This document shows, piece by piece, positions 54,535 to 63,672 of a DNA stretch of 64,000 bases. The position numbers and the translations under genes were made by a program. The stretch's first letter is position 1. Every line of letters begins with the position of its first letter. The stretch is from the NCBI GenBank assembly GCA_017303455.1, contig JAFLBM010000003.1, positions 62,001-126,000 of the forward strand. The letters are read 5' to 3'. The notes below the pieces were generated by a model. The model did not search any database. It saw only the letters and a program-made list of their open reading frames with translations, and had not been told where the DNA came from. The stretch comes from Chitinophagales bacterium. Lineage in GTDB: Bacteria; Bacteroidota; Bacteroidia; Chitinophagales; Chitinophagaceae.

Positions 54535-56776
54535 TGCGGTCAGCCGCCGGTTTCACATTCAGCAGCGTTAATAATTTTTGAGAGCTTTCGGTATTATACG
54601 GGGAGAATACAGAGGCCATGATATCTTTGGCTTCCCGTTTGGTAAGATGAAAATTCAAGGCGGCTTTTTTCTCTTCATTCCCGCCTGCATACTGGAAAGT
54701 GATCTTGTGTACATTCCGTCCTTCATGATCTGCATAATAACTCAGCATATCATTCTGGAAAAATTCCATCATCTTAAACCAGTTGTGCTGCAATAGTAAA
54801 AAAGGTTTGGTGGCATGATCACTGATATCATCCGATAAATAAGGATATTCCCAGGCACCGGCACCCCGGTCTCTTATCTGTAAGATCAGCACGGCACTCG
54901 TATTGGCTTTGATCCACTCATCAAAGGCCTCCATGAAACGAATTGAAGTTTCCTGCCCGTAGTTATCCCGCAATCCTGCATCCATCACATCAATCACCGG
55001 GTCAGAAGGCAGCCATACATTGGGCAGCACAACCGGGAAAGTGGCGTTCATCCGCAAAGCGGTTAACATTCTCAATTCATACGGATCTTGTTTTGCAAAA
55101 AAAGAAGCAAAGTCGATCGCATCAGGATCCATCCCCGGCATACGGGTAGTATCCTGCCAGCCCTGCATCATAAAGCGAACGGGCTGTGTGCTGATGATCA
55201 TCTTGCGGCTGTCTCTTGTCACCACCGAATTAAAGAACATCAGCGGGATATTTGCTGCTTTCTCATCCGCTGCATACTCTTTCAATTGTTTGTTTAAAAA
55301 ACCTCTTGTATTCTGGTTCAGTTTTTCTTCAAACGCATAGCCCCTGTCTTTTACATACTCATGATTGCCTGCTTTGAATTTTTGGGCCGGTGCGATCAGG
55401 TCTCTCGCCACAAAAGATGAGAATAAAGGATTGAGCAGGTCACCGGTAATATCATCCACGTATTTTTTATCCCGCAGTTTTATATTCTTTCCCTGCTGCT
55501 GTTGCAGGTATAATTCCCGGAAATAGGTAGCGCCGATCATACCACCCGATGCACCGGATACAAGAAATGCTCTTTTCATGATCGTCCCGTTGGTGATGCT
55601 GTCCAGATGCTGCAGCACACTCATCGTGAAGGTAGCACTGCGGTGGCCACCGCCGCTGGTATTGATCAGTACCAGCACCGGTTTATCACTGTCCTGTTTT
55701 TTCTTCCAGTTCTCCAGGATAGCGATCATATTCTTTTTATCGGCTTCCACGTTGGCCGCCGAACTCATTTCCAGCAAGGTCTCTCTTGTATAAGCCGGTC
55801 TTTCTTTTTTATTGGTATAGTTCAATCCAAAGGCTTTGTTCCTCGGATCGATCCAGTCCAGTTTATAAAAAACATTCAGCAACAGTATGAGCCCGACGAG
55901 GTAGGGAATGCTCCAGCTTTGCAGGAAATAAGAAAATGCACCCGCCACTCCAATTAAAATAGAAAAGAAAATAGTGATGCTGGCCGCTGCGGGTATCTGG
56001 AAAAAAGGTTGCTCCAGGAAAAAACCGATACCGATCAAAAACAGGAAGGCAATGAACACGGAAATGATCGCTGCAAAGTGATGCCGTTTGAAAATAGAAT
56101 CCACATAGGCCTGCGTGTAATGCGATACATCCCTGGTATGGCGCAGCCGGGTGGGTGATTCAAAATACCATTCCACGTTGATCAGCGGCCCGCCATGATG
56201 CACTTCTTTGATCGGTGAAAGGTGAGTGATATAAGAACTCGGGTTGCTGATCAGCGGCATCATCCTCCGCAGGATAGAACGGTCGGCCCGGAAGAAATAA
56301 ATAAAAGAAACGGCCAGGATAAAAATCAACCCGCTTAAAAAACCGCCGACCAGGAAAAATATTTCAGCAGCCGGTATCAGTTCTTTAAAATGATCGAACT
56401 CGTAGGCTTTGAAAAAATAAAAGACTAAAAAAAGCAGCGGGATCACTGCATTATTGATACAATACTTTAAAAATGGATTGGTGGTGGCGGCGAGGAACCG
56501 GAAATGTTTACTGAACAAAACGAAGGTGGCGATATTCCAGCTCATGATGAACATACCCACTGAAATACCCACAATGGCTGAACTGATCGCATTCACGTTT
56601 CCCAGGTATTCCGGTGCCAGGTATAAAGAATCAGCACCAAAGGTTTTCATGAACGTACCGTTGATGGTACTGAAGAGGATGAACCAAAACAATAACAGCA
56701 CCTGGTATTTCCTGAAATGAAGAAATAACAATTGTACAGGAAAGGAATAATAGAAACCCCGCAGCCAGGTCTTCAT
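54521..56776 (-). CDS. Patatin-like phospholipase with N-terminal membrane domain
   Basis: A 751-residue protein. The first 320 residues or so form a membrane domain of about six or seven helices with a loop near 175-230; the patatin domain is C-terminal. It has the oxyanion TSGGGHRSA, the nucleophile elbow VSGASGGMIG (Ser) and the catalytic Asp in VMDAGLRDNYG. Patatins hydrolyse acyl esters of phospholipids; the membrane domain should place the active site at the membrane face. The neighbouring lipid kinase and FabH suggest membrane lipid turnover. Confidence 0.9.
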   Translation of the reverse strand: MKTWLRGFYYSFPVQLLFLHFRKYQVLLLFWFILFSTINGTFMKTFGADSLYLAPEYLGNVNAISSAIVGISVGMFIMSWNIATFVLFSKHFRFLAATTNPFLKYCINNAVIPLLFLVFYFFKAYEFDHFKELIPAAEIFFLVGGFLSGLIFILAVSFIYFFRADRSILRRMMPLISNPSSYITHLSPIKEVHHGGPLINVEWYFESPTRLRHTRDVSHYTQAYVDSIFKRHHFAAIISVFIAFLFLIGIGFFLEQPFFQIPAAASITIFFSILIGVAGAFSYFLQSWSIPYLVGLILLLNVFYKLDWIDPRNKAFGLNYTNKKERPAYTRETLLEMSSAANVEADKKNMIAILENWKKKQDSDKPVLVLINTSGGGHRSATFTMSVLQHLDSITNGTIMKRAFLVSGASGGMIGATYFRELYLQQQQGKNIKLRDKKYVDDITGDLLNPLFSSFVARDLIAPAQKFKAGNHEYVKDRGYAFEEKLNQNTRGFLNKQLKEYAADEKAANIPLMFFNSVVTRDSRKMIISTQPVRFMMQGWQDTTRMPGMDPDAIDFASFFAKQDPYELRMLTALRMNATFPVVLPNVWLPSDPVIDVMDAGLRDNYGQETSIRFMEAFDEWIKANTSAVLILQIRDRGAGAWEYPYLSDDISDHATKPFLLLQHNWFKMMEFFQNDMLSYYADHEGRNVHKITFQYAGGNEEKKAALNFHLTKREAKDIMASVFSPYNTESSQKLLTLLNVKPAADRIRVE

Positions 56777-56851
56777 GGTTATTACATGGTTATAACTTAA
56801 AAGTACAGATTATTAGCTGGCCGTTCAAACAGGCGGGCCTATAAAATGGCG

Positions 56852-57922
56852 TTAATAAGAGCTTTTACCACGAACGAGGTAAACAACCCAGCATAATGAA
56901 AGTAAAAGGAACATGGCCACCAGTTGGTGGAGCTGTGCCATCCATTCAAAAGCACCCCATTGATTGGGAACGATCTGCAGGCTCCATATCACCGATAAAA
57001 TACCCAGTACTACTTGTACCGTTACAAGGAACGCCGGCAGCCACCCCGTTTTGCGCAGCAGGGAAGAACCTGCTGTCTTGTATAACTTAACGGATAATAC
57101 AATTACAAGCAGCAATAATAAATAAGCTAAGCCCCGGTGGATAAAATGAATAGTGATCTTATTGTCTACGAGATTCAGCAAGCCTTCGTTATGACCCATC
57201 ATATTTGGAGGAATGATGCTTCCGTTAATATCCGGCCAGGTAGGAGCTGCTGTTGCTGCCTTGTGCCCGGCCATGAATGCACCGTAGATCAATTGCACCC
57301 CAAGTATTGCAATGATCCACCAGCTGAATTTGCGGATGGATGTATTGACAATGATCTTTTCTTTCGGCACCAGTAATTCCAGTGCAAACCAAAATGCATA
57401 ACACAACAATCCCAAGGCAAAAATAAAATGCAGGGCCAGTTTAGTGGGTTTGACATAAATAGCATCACCGGTCAGTCCGCTGGCCACCATGATCCAGCCG
57501 ATGGCTCCCTGCAATGCACCCAGTAAAAAAAGAATGAGCATCGGTTTCACCATGGAAGGCTTGAACCTTTTTTGCACTAAGAAAATAATAAAGGGAACAG
57601 CGAATACAACTCCTATTAACCGGGCCCAGAAACGATGGAACCACTCCCAGAAGAAAATGAATTTGAAATCCTGTAACGTAAAATCAAAATTGAGCAGGCT
57701 GAATTGCGGTGTTTGTTTGTATTTATCAAATTCGGTCAGCCATTGCTGTTCATTCATGGGTGGCAGGGTACCGGTCACCACGTTCCATTCCGTAATGGAT
57801 AAACCCGAACCGGTCAGCCGGGTAATGCCCCCCAGTAAGACCTGGATAATGATCATGCCCACACCCACCAGCAGCCAGGTGGCGATTGGTTTGGAAGAAC
57901 GCTGTGATAGTTCATTCGCCAT
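56852..57922 (-). CDS. ctaA: Heme A synthase, COX15/CtaA family
   Basis: A 356-residue membrane protein with about eight hydrophobic helices: VGVGMIIIQVLLGGITRLTGSGLSITEWN read in two parts (the GGITRLTGSGLS motif is diagnostic), FWEWFHRFWAR with the heme His, and HFIHRGLAYLLL and EWMAQLHQLVAMF with further heme-ligand His residues. It oxidises the methyl group of heme O to give heme A for cytochrome oxidase. Divergent from rnhB. Confidence 0.94.
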   Translation of the reverse strand: MANELSQRSSKPIATWLLVGVGMIIIQVLLGGITRLTGSGLSITEWNVVTGTLPPMNEQQWLTEFDKYKQTPQFSLLNFDFTLQDFKFIFFWEWFHRFWARLIGVVFAVPFIIFLVQKRFKPSMVKPMLILFLLGALQGAIGWIMVASGLTGDAIYVKPTKLALHFIFALGLLCYAFWFALELLVPKEKIIVNTSIRKFSWWIIAILGVQLIYGAFMAGHKAATAAPTWPDINGSIIPPNMMGHNEGLLNLVDNKITIHFIHRGLAYLLLLLVIVLSVKLYKTAGSSLLRKTGWLPAFLVTVQVVLGILSVIWSLQIVPNQWGAFEWMAQLHQLVAMFLLLSLCWVVYLVRGKSSY

Positions 57923-57981
57923 AGCGGCTGCAAAGTTAGGAGCGGAACAGGGGTCAAAATAATTTTTGTTCCGTATTATTG

Positions 57982-58593
57982 ATGAAATTGCGGTGGATGC
58001 TTCAACCCTTTTACCAGGAAGAGTTTATAGAAGCCGGGTGTGATGAGGCCGGCCGGGGTTGTTATGCCGGGCCGGTGTATGCAGCGGCAGTTATTTTACC
58101 GGTTGATTTTTATCACCCGCTGCTGAATGATTCCAAACAGCTTTCCGAAAAACAGCGGGATGAACTGCGGCCTGTTATTGAAAAAGAAGCGATCGCTTTT
58201 GCGGTGGCCGCTGTTAACAACGAAGAGATCGACCAGGTCAATATTTTGAAAGCTTCTTTCAAAGCCATGCACCTTGCCATTGACCAACTGCATAAAAGAC
58301 CCGGTTTACTTTTAATTGATGGCAACCGTTTTATCCCGTATCAAAAAATTCCTCACCACTGTTTTGTAAAAGGCGACGGACGTTTCGCTTCCATTGCAGC
58401 CGCCAGTATCTTAGCCAAGACCTACCGGGATGAATATATGCATCGTATTCATGCAGAATTTCCGCAGTATGGCTGGAATAGGAATAAAGGTTACGGCACG
58501 GCTGTTCACCGCAAAGCCATTGAAGAATATGGCTTATGCCGCTTTCACCGGAAAAGTTTTCGCCTTCTTCCTGCTCAAAAAGAATTGTTTTAG
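57982..58593 (+). CDS. rnhB: Ribonuclease HII
   Basis: A 203-residue RNase HII that removes ribonucleotides from DNA. The catalytic Asp-Glu is in [17 protein letters not shown], further acidic residues are in [10 protein letters not shown], and the C-terminal KTYRDEYM and [18 protein letters not shown] blocks match the family. The ATG at 57982 is chosen over a TTG three bases earlier; the gap to the divergent ctaA is 59 bases. Confidence 0.95.
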   Translation: MKLRWMLQPFYQEEFIEAGCDEAGRGCYAGPVYAAAVILPVDFYHPLLNDSKQLSEKQRDELRPVIEKEAIAFAVAAVNNEEIDQVNILKASFKAMHLAIDQLHKRPGLLLIDGNRFIPYQKIPHHCFVKGDGRFASIAAASILAKTYRDEYMHRIHAEFPQYGWNRNKGYGTAVHRKAIEEYGLCRFHRKSFRLLPAQKELF

Positions 58594-58683
58594 TTGTTAA
58601 AGTTTTCTAAGCGGATTAAACGCTTAATATCCGTCTCTGTCATAAGGGCACATTATTTTTGAATAACAAGTAAAACAAGCCCC

Positions 58684-58986
58684 ATGAAAAAGATTTTAGC
58701 TTTCGCCGTTATCCTATTATTGATTGGCAGCACCGCATCTGCACAGGTAGCAGGTAACCGCATCCAGCGTCATCGTATCCAGCAGGGAATCCGCAGCGGC
58801 GAACTGACAAGACCGGAAGCCTTTGAACTCAGAAAAGACCAGGCCCGTTTAAAACATACACAACGCATGGCCCGCCGGGATGCTGTGATTACGCCGCATG
58901 AAAGAAGAAAGATCCATACAATGAAAGCGCATAACCGTAAGCAAACCTTTCGTTATAAACATAACCGGCATCACCGGGTGATATAA
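58684..58986 (+). CDS. Small exported basic protein
   Basis: A 100-residue protein with a signal peptide (FAVILLLIGSTASAQ) and a very basic mature region rich in Arg, Lys and His (RIQRHRIQQGIRSGELTRPE, then ERRKIHTMKAHNRKQTFRYK and HNRHHRVI). The GIRSGELTRPEAFELRKDQ stretch looks helical and resembles small periplasmic proteins of Bacteroidota. No enzyme family; perhaps a periplasmic polyanion- or metal-binding protein. Confidence 0.75.
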   Translation: MKKILAFAVILLLIGSTASAQVAGNRIQRHRIQQGIRSGELTRPEAFELRKDQARLKHTQRMARRDAVITPHERRKIHTMKAHNRKQTFRYKHNRHHRVI

Positions 58987-59033
58987 TACAGTCAATAATC
59001 CATCATATAGCAGGAGTTTGTGTTTGAGTTGGG

Positions 59034-59068
59034 AAGCATCACTTGTAACAAGTGGTGCTTTTATTTTT
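59034..59068. terminator. Bidirectional terminator between convergent genes
   Basis: AAGCATCACTTG pairs with CAAGTGGTGCTT (12 bp with one G-T) around TAA and is followed by TTATTTTT. It ends 6 bases before the stop of the Sua5/YrdC gene and 48 bases past the small basic protein gene. Confidence 0.8.
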
Positions 59069-59073
59069 GCCCC

Positions 59074-59682
59074 TTACTCTTCCCATTTCCCCAATCCCTC
59101 TCTTGTTACAAGAGGTTCATCACCCGTGCAGTCAATAATCGTGGAAGGTATGGTTCCGCCGGGGCCGCCATCAATAACAAAATCAACCATCTTGCTGAAA
59201 TTCTCATACATCACTTCGGGATCGGTATAATCTTCCACCATCTCCCCCGGCAACGAGGCACTCAGGATAGGCCGGCCCAGTTCTTTCACGATCGCCATGG
59301 CAATCGCATTATCCGGGATACGTAAGCCGATCGTATCTTTTTTGCTCTGCAAAATTTTCGGCACCAGTTTACTGGCCGGGAGAATAAAGGTATAGGGACC
59401 CGGCAGGTATTCTTTTAATAAGCGGTACGTGGAGGTTTGAATTTGCTTGGCATATTCACTCAGGTGGCTGAGGTCTGAACAGACAAATGATAACTGTGCT
59501 TTTTGTGGTTCTATTTTTTTGATCCGGGCAATCCGCTCGATGGCTTTGGGTTGAAAGATATCGCAGCCCAATCCATAAATGGTATCGGTGGGGTAAATGA
59601 TGATCCCGCCTTTTTGCAGGCTTTCCACCACCTGTTTGACCAGGCGGGGCTGGGGATCTTTGGGATGAATATGCAATAACAT
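59074..59682 (-). CDS. L-threonylcarbamoyladenylate synthase (Sua5/YciO/YrdC family)
   Basis: A 202-residue enzyme making threonylcarbamoyl-AMP for the t6A tRNA modification, or its YciO-like paralogue. Family blocks: GGIIIYPTDTIYGLGCDIF, RIKKIEPQKAQLSFVCSDLS, LPGPYTFILPAS, IGLRIPDN and the C-terminal DGGPGGTIPSTIIDCTG. The alternative is the YciO branch, as Bacteroidota carry both; the short length without a Sua5 C-domain does not decide. Confidence 0.9.
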   Translation of the reverse strand: MLLHIHPKDPQPRLVKQVVESLQKGGIIIYPTDTIYGLGCDIFQPKAIERIARIKKIEPQKAQLSFVCSDLSHLSEYAKQIQTSTYRLLKEYLPGPYTFILPASKLVPKILQSKKDTIGLRIPDNAIAMAIVKELGRPILSASLPGEMVEDYTDPEVMYENFSKMVDFVIDGGPGGTIPSTIIDCTGDEPLVTREGLGKWEE

Positions 59683-59785
59683 AGTGATCAGTCTTTCTAA
59701 AAATACAGGCTTTTATCAAAACATCTATTGATTATCGCCATTTGCACGACAATTTGTAATTTGGTTACTTATTAAGTTTGCCCGT

Positions 59786-60664
59786 ATGCAATTAAAACCA
59801 GTTGCTAAAGTTGATTCCATCGAACCTGAAGTATTCCGGAAGGAATTTTATGAACCGGCTATACCCATTATTATCAAAAATCTTGCTAAGGATTGGCCGG
59901 CCTATACCAAATGGAACTGGGATTATTTTAAACAATTAGTGGGGAACCAGAAAGTTCCTTTATACAATAACGTAAAAAGCGACGCTTACACACCGATCAA
60001 CAAAGCGGACGATTACAAAACCTTTGCTGAATATGTTGATTTGATCAGCCAGGGGCCTACCGGCTGGCGCATTTTCCTCTTCAATATTTTTGATCATGCC
60101 CCGGAACTGACCAAAGATTTTACCTGGCCCGAACACCTGATGAAGGGTTTTGTAAAAAAATACCCGATGCTGTTTACCGGTGGTGCCAGCAGCATTACCC
60201 ATATGCATTTTGATATAGACCTCTCCCATATCTTGCATACGCAGTTTGGCGGCCGGAAAAGAGTGCTGATGTTCCCGTTCAAAGAACAATACAAACTCTA
60301 CCGGAAACCTTTTGAAGTGCTGAGCATGGCCGATTTTTCCAATTACTACCAGGAAGGCAAACTGGATTTTGAAAAATTCCCGGCCTTAAAGCTGGCAGAG
60401 GGTTATGATTTTATTTTAGAGCCCGGTGATACTTTATTTATGCCGGCCGGTTACTGGCATCATATGGAATACTTAGACAATGGTTTTGCCATGAGCTTAA
60501 GGGCCCTGCAACCTTCTATCAGTGGCAAACTGAAAGGTGCCTGGAATTTATTCGGCATGCGCAGTATTGACACGGTGATGAAGAAGACCGTACCGCAATG
60601 GTGGTATGAAAAAAAGAAAAAGAAAGTGTTTGCGAATGCGGAGAGAGAATTAGCAGGAGCCTGA
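59786..60664 (+). CDS. Cupin-like / JmjC-type dioxygenase family protein
   Basis: A 292-residue Cupin_8 protein. The FYEPAIPIIIKNLAKDWPAY opening is the family's N-terminal segment; the iron site is THMHFDIDLSH with H-x-D, and a distal His in AGYWHHMEY. This is the fold of 2-oxoglutarate oxygenases that hydroxylate protein side chains or sterol-like substrates. Monocistronic; substrate unknown. Confidence 0.88.
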   Translation: MQLKPVAKVDSIEPEVFRKEFYEPAIPIIIKNLAKDWPAYTKWNWDYFKQLVGNQKVPLYNNVKSDAYTPINKADDYKTFAEYVDLISQGPTGWRIFLFNIFDHAPELTKDFTWPEHLMKGFVKKYPMLFTGGASSITHMHFDIDLSHILHTQFGGRKRVLMFPFKEQYKLYRKPFEVLSMADFSNYYQEGKLDFEKFPALKLAEGYDFILEPGDTLFMPAGYWHHMEYLDNGFAMSLRALQPSISGKLKGAWNLFGMRSIDTVMKKTVPQWWYEKKKKKVFANAERELAGA

Positions 60665-60679
60665 TCACCCAAACAAGAA

Positions 60680-61402
60680 TTATTTTATTTTTAATTCATC
60701 AATAGTTTTCCGCATCCAGTAATCAGTTACATAATAGTAGCTTACTGTGTGAAAAGCAATTTTTCCTTGCTTATCTACTATTAATTGTGTCGGATACCCG
60801 GAAATTTTAAAGGCCTCCGCTATTTTTTGTCCGGCAGGGATAACATTGTATTTAAACTCATTTTGCTTAAGATAGGGCTCTAATCTTTCCTTCGGATCTA
60901 ATGCAACAGCGATAAAAACCACGTTTGTATCAGAAGAATAATCGTCAACGATTTTATTTAAATAGGGCCTTTCTTTCTTACATGGAGGACAGGTTGTAAA
61001 CCAAAAATTCACGACAAGTATTTTTCCTTTCAGCAATTTTGTATCCACCCAGTTGCCATTAATATCATAAGCACTGAAACCATCAAACCTTTTTCCTGTT
61101 TTGAATGCTTTTGTTTCTTCGGGTTTTGGCGCAGCCATTGCTCTTCTGAGTTTTTCTTCTTTGCTGATACCAGATAGCAGGAATCCTTTACTTGCGTCTT
61201 TGGGATCGGCGGGTAAAATTTCATACTCACCACCCATCATCTCAACCATAGCCTCATCGTAATTATATTGCCTGTTGGTTGAATCTTTAAACTTACTTGT
61301 TTTTAAAACCCTGTATTCTCTGCCATTGTATGTAAAGGAAAACTGGCTGTTAACAACAAGTACAGAAAAAATAAAAAGAACAAGAAAAATGTTACGTTTC
61401 AT
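60680..61402 (-). CDS. TlpA-like thioredoxin-fold protein
   Basis: A 240-residue protein with a signal peptide (IFLVLFIFSVLVVNSQ). The C-terminal TlpA/AhpC-TSA domain has FWFTTCPPCKKERPYLNKI with the CPPC redox pair (about 145) and cis-Pro near YPTQLIVDKQG. The N-terminal 90 residues are a lineage-specific extension. It reduces disulfides in the periplasm, perhaps in cytochrome c maturation, though no cytochrome assembly gene is adjacent. Confidence 0.9.
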   Translation of the reverse strand: MKRNIFLVLFIFSVLVVNSQFSFTYNGREYRVLKTSKFKDSTNRQYNYDEAMVEMMGGEYEILPADPKDASKGFLLSGISKEEKLRRAMAAPKPEETKAFKTGKRFDGFSAYDINGNWVDTKLLKGKILVVNFWFTTCPPCKKERPYLNKIVDDYSSDTNVVFIAVALDPKERLEPYLKQNEFKYNVIPAGQKIAEAFKISGYPTQLIVDKQGKIAFHTVSYYYVTDYWMRKTIDELKIK

Positions 61403-61424
61403 TTACAAGTTTTTGTACTCATAA

Positions 61425-62453
61425 TTATTGGATCGTCCACACTTCATTTCCCTTCAGCAGCTTATCCAGGTCAGCGGGTTTTCTTGATGCAGCTTCATCC
61501 AATTGTGCCTGCATCACATCTTCATAACAGGGCCGGTTGGATTGGTAGAAAACACCGAATGGTCTTGGTAAATGGCCCTCTGATTTGGGATCATCAAAAA
61601 TGCGGGTCAGTATCTGTGCTTTGTAAATATCATTTTCGTCATGCACCCAGCAATCATCTGCACTGTAGCCATCACTGAAATTAATTACCACCGGGCGGAA
61701 ACCATCTAATTTTATTCCTTTATCAGCCGCAGCACCAAACACCAGTGGTTTGCCCTGCTCCAGGAATAATGTTTCCTGTGCTTTGGTTCCTTTCTCGGTG
61801 AATATCTCAAAAGCTCCATCATTAAAGATGTTACAGTTCTGGTAGATCTCCAGGAAAGAAGCACCTTTGTGCTGCTGAGTTCTCATCAGCATTGCTTGTA
61901 AATGTTTGGGATCACGGTCCATGGTCCTCGCAACGAATGTTGCATCGGCACCCAGGGCCAGTGCAGCAGGGTTGAACGGGTGGTCAATACTTCCCATCGG
62001 GGTTGACTTGGTGATCTTCTTTTCTTCCGAAGTGGGGGAATATTGTCCCTTGGTCAATCCATAGATCTGGTTATTGAACAATAAAATATTGACATCAAAA
62101 TTCCGGCGGAGCAAATGGATGGTATGGTTACCACCGATACTTAAACTATCCCCATCACCTGTTACGATCCATACACTCAGTTCAGGGCGGCTGGCTTTTA
62201 AACCAGAGGCAATCGCAGTAGCACGGCCGTGGATGGAGTGCATACCATAGGTATTCATATAATACGGGAAACGGCTGCTGCAACCAATGCCCGATACGAT
62301 CACAATATTCTCTTTGGGAATGCCAAGCGTTGGCATCACCTTCTGCACCTGTGCAAGGATCGAATAGTCGCCACAACCGGGGCACCAGCGTACTTCCTGG
62401 TCGGTGGCAAAGTCTTTGGCGGTTAAAACAGGGGCGGTTGTTGTTTCACTCAT
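61425..62453 (-). CDS. korB: 2-oxoacid:ferredoxin oxidoreductase, beta subunit
   Basis: A 342-residue thiamine-diphosphate subunit: EVRWCPGCGDYSIL near the N-terminus (Cys pair), GIGCSSRFPYYMNTYGMHSI with HGRATAIASGLK, the ThDP/Mg motif GDGDSLSIGGNH, NNQIYGLTKGQYSPTS and YQNCNIFNDG. It decarboxylates a 2-oxoacid such as 2-oxoglutarate, with electrons going to ferredoxin. The alpha subunit gene usually precedes it, but an AhpD-like gene lies upstream here. The start at 62453 is the family one; an in-frame one at 62510 is less likely. Confidence 0.94.
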   Translation of the reverse strand: MSETTTAPVLTAKDFATDQEVRWCPGCGDYSILAQVQKVMPTLGIPKENIVIVSGIGCSSRFPYYMNTYGMHSIHGRATAIASGLKASRPELSVWIVTGDGDSLSIGGNHTIHLLRRNFDVNILLFNNQIYGLTKGQYSPTSEEKKITKSTPMGSIDHPFNPAALALGADATFVARTMDRDPKHLQAMLMRTQQHKGASFLEIYQNCNIFNDGAFEIFTEKGTKAQETLFLEQGKPLVFGAAADKGIKLDGFRPVVINFSDGYSADDCWVHDENDIYKAQILTRIFDDPKSEGHLPRPFGVFYQSNRPCYEDVMQAQLDEAASRKPADLDKLLKGNEVWTIQ

Positions 62454-62547
62454 AATATAAATGGTATAAAATGCTTCCGACAAATTTAAAGAATATGCGA
62501 CACCGGGCAAGTGATTAAAAACAGTTGTCCCGGAAACCTGTATCAGG

Positions 62548-62895
62548 CTATTTAATACCCGTCAGCTCTTCCCAGTATTCGGCAGCCCGGCGGGTATGCG
62601 GGATAACGATAGTGCCTCCTACTATATTGGCTACGGCAAAGATCTCGTACATCTGCTCTGTTGTTACCCCCAGCTCATGCGATTTTCCCAGGTGGTACTT
62701 GATACACTCATCACAACGCAATACCATACTGGCCACCAGGCCCAGCATTTCCTTGGTTTTAGTATCCAGGGCACCTTCCGCATAGGTATTGGTGTCTAAG
62801 TTCCAGAGGCGTTTGATCACCAGGTTGTCTTTACTAAGAATTACCTCGTTCATCCGGGTGCGGTAATCGTTGAATTCGCTGACCAGTGTACTCAT
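62548..62895 (-). CDS. Carboxymuconolactone decarboxylase family protein, AhpD-like CxxC
   Basis: A 115-residue helical protein: MSTLVSEFNDYRTRMNEVIL at the start, LDTKTKEMLGLVASMVLRCDECIKYHLGK, read in two parts, with CDEC-x3-H as in AhpD alkylhydroperoxidase sites, and VGGTIVIPHTRRAAEYW at the end. It may be a thiol peroxidase. The start at 62895 follows a promoter with TACTTTTG at 62914-62921. Confidence 0.85.
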   Translation of the reverse strand: MSTLVSEFNDYRTRMNEVILSKDNLVIKRLWNLDTNTYAEGALDTKTKEMLGLVASMVLRCDECIKYHLGKSHELGVTTEQMYEIFAVANIVGGTIVIPHTRRAAEYWEELTGIK

Positions 62896-62913
62896 AGCAT
62901 CAATTTTAGTCCA

Positions 62914-62921
62914 CAAAAGTA
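62914..62921 (-). promoter_or_regulatory. -7 box of the AhpD-like gene
   Basis: The minus strand has TACTTTTG (exact TAnnTTTG) 18 bases before the start of the AhpD-like gene. A -33 TTG is not clear. Confidence 0.45.
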
Positions 62922-63058
62922 GGAAACCAGCCCTTTCGTCATTTCCTTATACAGGAAAACCTGCCAGTTACTACATTTAGTCTTCCTTGAGATTTTGGGT
63001 TTATTTTGCCACGATAATAGCTTGTATAGCGTCATTGTATCATTAAAAGAATCAACTA

Positions 63059-63457
63059 ATGCGATCCATGTCAAAACTGCCGGTGATTATCCTTCTCGTG
63101 GTATTTGTAGGAACAGCGGCGGCCTTTACCCGTCCGCATGCCGGTAAATTCAAAAATCTGCAGGTATTGCCCCAGGATATCCCTGAGCAAAAACTTGACA
63201 GCATCATGGAGAGCTACAACAAAGCACTGGGGGTGAATTGTAAGTTCTGCCATGTAACTTCCGTGGTTTTTCCGGGTACAGAAATGGATTATGCATCCGA
63301 TAAAGAACCTATGAAAGAGAATGCCCGGAAAATGATGCGGATGACGATTGAGATCAATAAGAACCATTTTTATTTTAATAAGGAAGAAAGGCCCGAATAT
63401 TTAAATGTTGTCACCTGCCGCACCTGTCACCGCGGTGAGCCCTTCCCGGAACAGTAA
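63059..63457 (+). CDS. Exported diheme c-type cytochrome (reaction-centre cytochrome family)
   Basis: A 132-residue protein with a signal peptide (LPVIILLVVFVGTAAAFTRP) and two heme c sites: CKFCH (about 62-66) and CRTCH (about 122-126). The first site is preceded by LGVNC and the second by NVVTCRTCHRGE, similar to the small photosynthetic-reaction-centre-type cytochromes found in many Bacteroidota. It is a periplasmic electron carrier; its partner is unknown. The start at 63059 (MRSMSKLP) or 63068 cannot be decided. Confidence 0.88.
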   Translation: MRSMSKLPVIILLVVFVGTAAAFTRPHAGKFKNLQVLPQDIPEQKLDSIMESYNKALGVNCKFCHVTSVVFPGTEMDYASDKEPMKENARKMMRMTIEINKNHFYFNKEERPEYLNVVTCRTCHRGEPFPEQ

Positions 63458-63672
63458 TAAGCGGGAATATCGTAAGTTAACAGCCATCAATACCAAAAAC
63501 CCTTTACTGCGGTTTCCGTAGAATTACGGGCAGCTTTCATGGTTTTACTGAATTTTAGCATAAACCCTTACTGGTAAGCACTATAGGTCATTAAATCCCG
63601 TTAATATTACAGACGCAAAAAAACGCATTAGGTTTTTTTGCTGAACCTGTCCCTTGAAAAAACCAATATCGT

